15,233 nucleotides of DNA, from positions 1 through 15,233 of the forward strand of contig CALSCQ010002745.1 in assembly GCA_943704525.1 (NCBI GenBank), written 5' to 3'. This document shows positions 8,660-15,233 of this stretch, in pieces (position 1 is the stretch's first letter; each line of letters begins with the position of its first letter). The notes under the pieces are model-generated. The model made no database searches. It saw nothing but the letters and a program-made list of their open reading frames with translations, and was not told where the DNA came from. Made by a program: the position numbers and the translations under genes. Source of the stretch: Pigoraptor vietnamica. Taxonomy: Eukaryota > Opisthokonta > Filasterea.

Positions 8660-10277
8660 ATGGCGGACGACGACGATGTCGACTCGTTTCGCTCGCTGTG
8701 GTCTGCCGTGACGAAGGCCCTTGCGCATTCCGAGGATGACGAAGCCGTACGACGCGCCGAGGTCTTGTTGGCACGACACCGGCCGAGCTTCCTGTCGCTG
8801 CTTGAGAATGCGGTACGCTAGCTGCAGCCGTCGATGTGCACTGATTTGCTTGGCCTCCCACGCGCGTGTGTGTGCGTGCGTTGTGCCCGACGGTGATTAG
8901 TGTCACGTTTCTCGTCTTCAAGTCCGTTCTGGGACCCCGTGTTCAATTGGTGGCCAAAAATCGCAGCCGCAACACCCGAACGACAAGCGGCAGGTCGAGA
9001 GCGGGGAAGTCGTCGTTAACGGCGTGCGGCGGCGTCTGGACAAGAGCATGGTTGCGGATGCGCTTGCCCTCGCCGACACCCTGAAGATTAGCGAGCTTTC
9101 GGCCGCATCGCTTGTCGTGGAGGCGGAAGTGCGCCGGCAGCGCTATGGGTCTGATCGGATGCGGACGGCGCTGCACCTCCACCACCACGAGCGCTGGTAC
9201 GTGCTCAGCTCTCTCCTCCTCGTGATCAAGGGCAGCATCGACGAGGCGCTTCCGCAGTCGCTGCAGGCGCTCCTGTCGGCGTATGCGGACGCGCTGCTGA
9301 AGGAGCGCATCGTGGCCAAGATATTGCACCACCTCGGGGCCATCAAGCCCGCGTCGCTTCCGGAGGCGTCGCAGGGGTATGCGCGCGACGAGCTCCGCCT
9401 CCTCGCGCAGTGCCTCTTCTACATCTGCTACCGCTTTCCCGTGAAGGACGCCGACGTGCGGCAAATGGTGTATCTCGTCAAGCGCCCCGACGTCTTTGAG
9501 AATGTTGCGAGCAGTGGCAGCGGTGCATCGGCGAGTGGACCGTCGTTCGCGGCCGCTTCGGGTGCCGCGGGTGCGCCGTCGTCTTCGCTTGCGGGCGCGC
9601 GGAACGGCGGGAAGCAGGGGACAAACGGGACGGCGACGCTCGCGCCCTTCAATCCCGTCCAGTCCACCGTCCTGCTCGCGCTTCTCGCGGCGCTGCAGGC
9701 GGCCGTGTCGGAAGACCCTTCGACGGGCGACTCGCTGGCCCACGAGACGGCCTTTGTGTCGGCGTTTACGCAGGAGATTCGCTCGCAGTGGGAGTGCGCG
9801 CCGGCGCTGGCGATTGTGAAGCTCGCGTGGGCGCTTTTCCTGTCGAACGGCGGCGGGATAGACGCCGACGCGCAGCAGGGCGACGACCCTGCCGCGGACA
9901 AGTACGTCCTGGAGGCGATCCGTGGGGACTGCTTTGCGGCGCTTGCCGGCTGCGTGCTCACGTCGGACCCCCTGGCGAAGGGCGAGGACGACCGCGACTT
10001 CTTCCTCGTGGTGATTGACGGTCTGATTCGCGGCACTATTGAGCGCGCAGGCATAAGGCTGCGCGAGCTCAAGTTGGCGGAGGAGAGAGAGGCGCGCGAC
10101 AGGGCATACCAGCCTGCGAGTGCGGCTGCATCTCCTGCGCCACAGACGCACGGCTTTCGGGACCTCCTGGTGGTGCTTGCCGGGGTGTACGCGGACCAGC
10201 CCTTGCTTGCCGAGCGGTGGGGATACTATATGCGTGCACGCCTGCTTCCTGTCGGAACGTGTGTGTCTGTGTGTTTT

Positions 10278-10310
<33 letters not shown>

Positions 10311-13300
10311 GTGCATGTGAGCGTGTGTGTCTGCGTGTGGTTCTGTCGCTAACTGTGCATGTTGAACAGGTACTGGAACAGGCAGGAGAATCTCTACCCC
10401 TTCCTCCGAATGGCCTCGGAGTGCCACACGCCGGCGCACCTCGTCGCCTTCATCGATGTGCTCGCCGCACTCTCGTGCGAGCGCGACCTTGCATCCCTCT
10501 GCTACAGCTTTCTCACGGAGCGCGGCGGGTCGGCAAGCCAGCTCGTCTCGATGGAGCACTTCCTCAACGTCATCGACCGCTACCAGAGCGAACTGCGCGC
10601 GGCCGTGACGCCCGCAGACATGGCGTACGGCGGCGTTCGCAGGCCGGGCGTGGCGCCACAGCCCAAGGAAATTCGCCCGGAGGAGGCGGCGGGACTCGGG
10701 GCGATCATGCGCCTCATTGCGCGACTGGTGGGAGAGAGCCCGACGGTGCGCACGACGCTCCACCAGGCCTTCAGCGGGCGGGAGAGGAGCGTGCAGCACC
10801 CGCTCTTTGCGCTGTTGGGATGTCCCGTGCCGCCGTCCCTCAAGGGCGAGATCCTCGAGGTGCTGGCGGCGTTTGCGCGCGCCCCCGAGCTGGCCTCGCA
10901 GCTGTGGGCACTCCTCGACAAGAGCCAGATTGTGCCGGGACCCGAAACCGCGCCGGTGAGTGGCCGTTGACAGTGTGCTGTCTACCCGCCTCGTTGATGG
11001 GTTGCGTTTGTGTGAGTCCTTGCATGCACTATCGCGAGGGCATTCGCGTCCACCGCACCCGCTCACACACCCCACGCTGCGACTGCGCAGATGGGCATTG
11101 CAGCGGCTGGTCTCGCCGGCATCCGCTACGAATTGGAGGAAATCGAGTCGCGCTACGAGCGGTACCCCGAGACGCTCGCGTTCCTCTCCCTCCTCGACGC
11201 GCTCACACGGCACGGCCTTCCCGCCAATTTCGCGCCGTATCTCTCCTTCCTCCGCGACTCTGTCTTCCTCAAGTTTGACTCGCGCGCTTACGCTGTGCCC
11301 GCCGAGCGGTGGCGCGTGGCTTCTGGGGCTGTCGGCATCTTCCTGCGCGTGCTCTGGCGATACGACCCGGACGCCGACCCCGCCTTCGCTCAGGCCACGG
11401 TGCTTGGCTCGGATCAGCCGCAAGAGCCGGAGCCGGGCCACGAGGTGCTTGCGGGTCTCCTCTCCGGCGGCCCCATGCTCCGGAAGGTGCTGTCGGTGAT
11501 CGACCACGCGTCGGAGGCGCTGGCGGCGCAGATGCAGGTCGCCACGCGCGAAGTGTCTGCGCGGGAGCAGTACCGCGCGTTCGAAGACGCGACGCTTGCG
11601 TGCTTGCGGTTGCTCGTCGCGGGGTTGGCGCAGCAGGGGCGGTTCCTGGAGCTCCAACGCACGCGGCACGCGACCGTCATGGCCACCCGCCTCGAGCGCC
11701 TTCTCCTCGGCGTCAACCCGCGCACGGGCGAGGCCGACCACATGCTCCAAGTGTCTCTCCTCGTGTCCCACCACGCGCGGCCGTCGATCTGCCTCGCCGC
11801 CTGCCGCATTGTCGCACACCTCGTGCACGACTCTGACGCGCAGTCCCGGCTGGCGCGCGTGCTTGTCGGTGCGCCGGATGCCACCGCCATCGCGTCGGGC
11901 TTTATCGAGCGTCTGGACATTGACCAGTCCGAGGATGTCGAGGAGGACCTGGCCGTGTCGTCGCTCGCGGAGGAAGGCGCCGAGGCCGCCGACCAGAACG
12001 GCGGCGCCACGGCGTCTGTCATTCGCAAGACGATCCTGCGCATGCTCCTCGACTGCATGGGCGAGCCGTACCCGAACGTCGCCCTGTTTCTCCTCGGTTT
12101 CCAGCCCGAAACGGCCGCCGCGGCGCCGGGGAACCAGCTGCAGCGTGAGCTCGCGCGCGCCGCGATGCAGTTTGGCGCGCCGGCGTCGTCCCGCCTCACG
12201 CTCGGGGCCGTGGGGACTGGGACGGGGTGCTTCCGCGTGATTGTGGAGTTGCTGTGCCGCGGCATCGGCCGCTTTCGGCCTCCGACGCTCGCGACGGACG
12301 CGCCCCACCTTGCCGAGCTCTCGTATCAGCTCGTGCACGCCCTCTGCGCCGACCCGCGCACATCCGGGGCCGCGATGCGCTACCTGCGCAACACGGAGGA
12401 TTTCTTCTTCCGGCAGGTGTACGGACTGCCTGTCCGGATCCCTTCGTCGGACGCCGTCGACGGCAACCCCGTGCTGCGCGCGCACCTCCTCAACCAGCGC
12501 GCGTGGGTGCTCAAGGCCGCCGCGCTCGAGCTCCGCATCATGCACGCGACGGGCCAGCGCTCGCACACGCTGCGCCTGCTGCACGTGATGTTCGGCACGC
12601 CCGTCCCGATGCACCTCCTCTCCCCTGGCGATGCTGCCATGGCGGATCCGTCTGCCGCTGGTGCGTTTCCCCAGTACGAGCAGCAGGGCCCCGAGCAGCC
12701 CCGGATGCGGATGCTGGAGCTGCTCGACGGCATTGACCTGGACTACGCCGAGCCGACGCGGCCGCAGACGGGCGCCCTCGACGCGGCCGAGATTGAGCGG
12801 TGTGAGTTTGTGGACGCGCGCGGCGTCCCGCTCGTGGACATCGGCACGCTGCACGGGCGCCTCGTCGCCGCGTGCGCGTCGGTCGAGCTTCAGGACAGGG
12901 ACACGGCGGAGATTGACGCGGCCAACATTCTCAACTACGCCGCCGCCCGAAACGAGGCGCGCGCGGACCTGCAGGCGCGGCACCACTCGCTCGAGGGCTG
13001 GACGCAGGCCGTCCGCGTGGCGCTTGTGGGCGCGCTCGACACGATTCCCGCCACATCGCGCCAGCCCGTCGTGGTGGCGATCACGCAGGAGCTCTTGCCG
13101 CGCGCAGCCGCGGATGCGCCGCCCGTCGTCGCCCTCCTTGTGACCGAGTGCCTCGCGTCGGTCGTGTACCGCCTGCGCTACGAGCTCATGCAGGCCGTCT
13201 CGGCGGCGGGCGGTGGCGGCCAGTCGGCGGCGCCGGCGATTCCCTTTGAGCAGCTCCGCATTGTCGTGCAGGGCGCCGTGGAGGCCGTCCTGCGCGCGGG

Positions 13301-14904
13301 GACGACGCAGCCCGTGCGGGGGAACCTCCACGCCACTCTACTGAACGCGCTCTCGCTCGTGCATCCCGGCGGACAGCAGCGGGGCGACCGGTGGACGCCC
13401 GGCATCACGCCCCCGTCGGCCGCTCTCACGCAGGCCGCCCTCGCCAGCTACGGCGCGCGCCTCGTCGAGTCTGTGTCACGTGACGCGTGCGACGGCGCCG
13501 ACCTGTGGCGTATGGTGTCGCTCTCGACCCTCGACGCCCTGATCACGGGCGACGCGAGCGGATCGGTGCTCGGCGCGATCAACAAGCGTGGCTACGTGCG
13601 ACACATTGCTGAAGACCCGGCACGCGAGGACGCGCGTCTGCAGGCGACGGTCCTCCCCGGACCCGAGTCCCTCAACGTCCTGTTTGTGTACGAGTCGGAG
13701 ATGGCGCTCCTTCTCCGCGTCGCGGAAAACCCCGGCGGTGCGGCGGCGCTCGTCGAGTCTGGCGTTCTGCGGCGGCTATGCGACTGCAACTTTGTGGCGC
13801 AGCGGCCTGACGACGCGCCGTTTGAGGTTGGCACGTTTGTGCCGCCGTCCCTCGAGCGCTACCACCAGCTGCTGCTGCCGCTCCTTCGCCTCCTCGTCGG
13901 CGTCGTCGAGGCGACTGGGGGCCGTCACGTAGGCGCTGTCGGACAGGCCGCCTACTTTATCGTGCAGCACTCGGACTTGGTCGCCTCCGTTCTGCGCGAC
14001 CGCGTCCCCACCCTCACGCCCACGGTCGTGGAGGAGTTGTGGCTGACGGTGGCCCTCCTGCGCCATGCGAGCTCCAACAGCGATGCGCTCACGCACCTCG
14101 GGACAGCGCGCGCTCAGCGTCTCCGCGGCCTCTGCCTCGCCCTCCTTCAACGCTATTGCACGCGGGACAGGTGTGTGTCTCTGATACGACTCGTCGATAT
14201 TTTCCGCGTTGCCTCTTCTCTCCCCTTTAGTTTTCGGCATATATATTACACGAAAACCAGTGTGGTGCCAACCTCACCTTCCGCACATCGTCAGGTGGGC
14301 GAACCGTGCACACGAGGTCGGCAGTGAGCTAGAGCGCGGCGTGCGCATGCTTCTCGCGAACGTGGCCGGCTATCTCCGAGTGGAAGTGGACGGCAACGCG
14401 CCGGAAGGTGCGTGGTGCACGGGCGTCCCACGTGCACTTCCGCTACCTGCATGTCTGACCCTGTCTCACGCCCGGATGTTGCAGTGGACAACGCAGGGTC
14501 TCCGCGCATTCTCTTCTCTCCCTCTCTGGCTGTGTCCAAGGGCGAGGTCGTCGGTGGGTCATCCCGTCATGTCTCACGTGACGGGCAGCAGCTGGCGTGT
14601 CTCCGTGCGACTGCGATTTGATATATCCCTGACCTTTTCGTGTGTCCAATTGCAGACACGACGGGCGGTGCGCGCGTGGCGCCGCCCCTCGCGACGCTGG
14701 CCGTGCTGCTGCGGAGTGCGACGCTGGCGTTCCAGCTGGCGACGGACAAGCATCGCACCGCCGTCCAACAAACGGAACACTTTGACGAGCTCTCGCCTGC
14801 GCAGCTGCGCGATGTGAGTTCCTCGCCAGATTTTGCGTATGCTGCCTTGCAATGGCACGCTCTCTTGTCGTTATTATCATTTGTACATCTGTAAACTGTT
14901 CACA

Positions 14905-14966
<62 letters not shown>

Positions 14967-15233
14967 TCTGCCGATAGTTAACGGTCCTTCTCCCCGGTAA
15001 TGCAGATTGCGACGGGCGCGCAGGGCATGGGCGAAGACCCCTCGGCCGCGGATGACGTCATCGCGCTGTCTGCGATTGCGCGCGGGCAATTGGCGGCCGC
15101 GGCGAGCGAGGCGGAGGCTGAGATTGCCGACCTCATTTGTATCCGACGAGCCTTCCGTGCGCCATCGTCCCTGGTCCCTCTTGTGCTTGCGTTTTTGACC
15201 CCTGCAGCTACTTTACTTTACGTGAGCCCCCCC
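8660..15233 (+). CDS. NUP205: Large scaffold nucleoporin of the NUP192/NUP205 family (multi-exon, C terminus cut by window edge)
   Basis: This is an inner-ring structural subunit of the nuclear pore complex (Nup186/Nup192/Nup205 family), an alpha-helical solenoid that bridges NUP93 and neighbouring scaffold parts. Proposed exons: 8660-8812, 8967-10216, 10370-10955, 11091-14170, 14295-14407, 14485-14553, 14656-14813, 15006-15138 and 15208 to the edge. Phases agree throughout and total about 1856 residues, close to the usual 1700-2000. Recognisable family stretches are RHRPSFLSLL (about 39-48), LADTLKISELSAASLVVEAE (about 90), VKLAWALFLS (about 350), LEEIESRYERYPETLAF (about 675), LSFLRDSVFLKFDSRAY (about 715) and RKTILRMLLDCMGEPYPNVA (about 975). 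A Gly/Ser/Ala-rich insert interrupts exon 2 around 9515-9630. The first ATG with family homology, ATCATGG at 8660, is used. The start of exon 2 and the 14485-14553 exon are the least certain splices. Confidence 0.9.
10258..10340. repeat. Imperfect GT-rich tract in a nucleoporin intron
   Basis: GT repeats interrupted by T-runs and CG lie in intron 10217-10369. The intron ends with GCTAACT (a strong branch-site match, about 10349) and TTGAACAG. Donor GTGGGG at 10217 and the phase-2 acceptor rebuild an Arg codon, giving AERYWNRQENLY. Confidence 0.85.
14485..14553 (+). other. Probable 69-nt symmetric exon in the nucleoporin gene
   Basis: An acceptor (GATGTTGCAG, ending at 14484) and a donor (GTGGGT at 14554) bracket 69 nt, open in the needed frame, phase 1 on both sides. 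It encodes VDNAGSPRILFSPSLAVSKG and a few more residues. It splits an otherwise 248-nt intron into 77 and 102 nt, typical sizes here, each with a CTGAC branch-like motif. Leaving it out also keeps the frame, so it could be a cassette exon. Confidence 0.6.
14903..14966. repeat. Compound (CACG)9-(CA)14 microsatellite in a nucleoporin intron
   Basis: Nine CACG units (14903-14938) run directly into fourteen CA units (14939-14966) inside the 192-nt intron 14814-15005. The whole tract alternates purine and pyrimidine. Confidence 0.95.

Noticed and set aside
8943-13331. 1462-codon open frame on the minus strand
   Set aside because: It is antisense to nucleoporin exons and runs through two of its introns, giving a His/Thr repeat opposite the GT tract. 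Its composition (Arg, His, Leu rich) is typical of the shadow of a GC-rich coding strand.

Overview
This window is nuclear DNA of a GC-rich, intron-bearing eukaryote, most likely a unicellular one. Genes are compact, introns are short (about 53 to 370 nt, GT-AG, many with a CTRAY branch-like motif), and the upstream gaps contain AT-rich stretches. The products are eukaryotic: a large scaffold nucleoporin, a PIN-like/ECM3-type membrane carrier, a helical-repeat protein with a mitochondrial-type leader, and a secreted Cys-rich protein with an EGF-like module. The lineage cannot be named from this sequence alone. An EGF module bounded by phase-1 introns would suit a holozoan or another modular-protein-rich protist. 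The window starts with G8 and ends with C7 and cuts a gene at each end, so it may be a whole assembly contig.

Layout: (1) 95-1703, minus: secreted Cys/Trp-rich EGF-like protein, 3' part missing beyond the left edge. (2) 1704-2370: divergent promoter region with CCAAT boxes. (3) 2371-4261, plus: PIN-like/ECM3-type carrier, five exons, 500 residues, including an inferred 5-nt micro-exon. (4) 4262-4624: gap between convergent genes with two adjacent small hairpins. (5) 4625-7918, minus: intronless 1097-residue PPR-like protein. (6) 7919-8659: second divergent promoter region with a 116-bp perfect GT tract. (7) 8660-15233, plus: NUP192/NUP205-family nucleoporin, at least nine exons, cut by the right edge close to its C terminus.

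The four genes alternate in direction (tail-off, head-to-head, tail-to-tail, head-to-head) and show no shared pathway. Features linking them are the two divergent promoter regions, which share a composite motif (CTCGCTAA, 8 bases, ATTGG), and GT/CA microsatellites, which lie only in introns and intergenic DNA. I see no rRNA, tRNA, CRISPR array, transposon or prokaryotic feature. The most notable points are the micro-exon, a 69-nt symmetric exon in the nucleoporin gene, the unrecognised secreted EGF protein, and the PPR-like protein with a long disordered linker and an unrecognised C-terminal domain.
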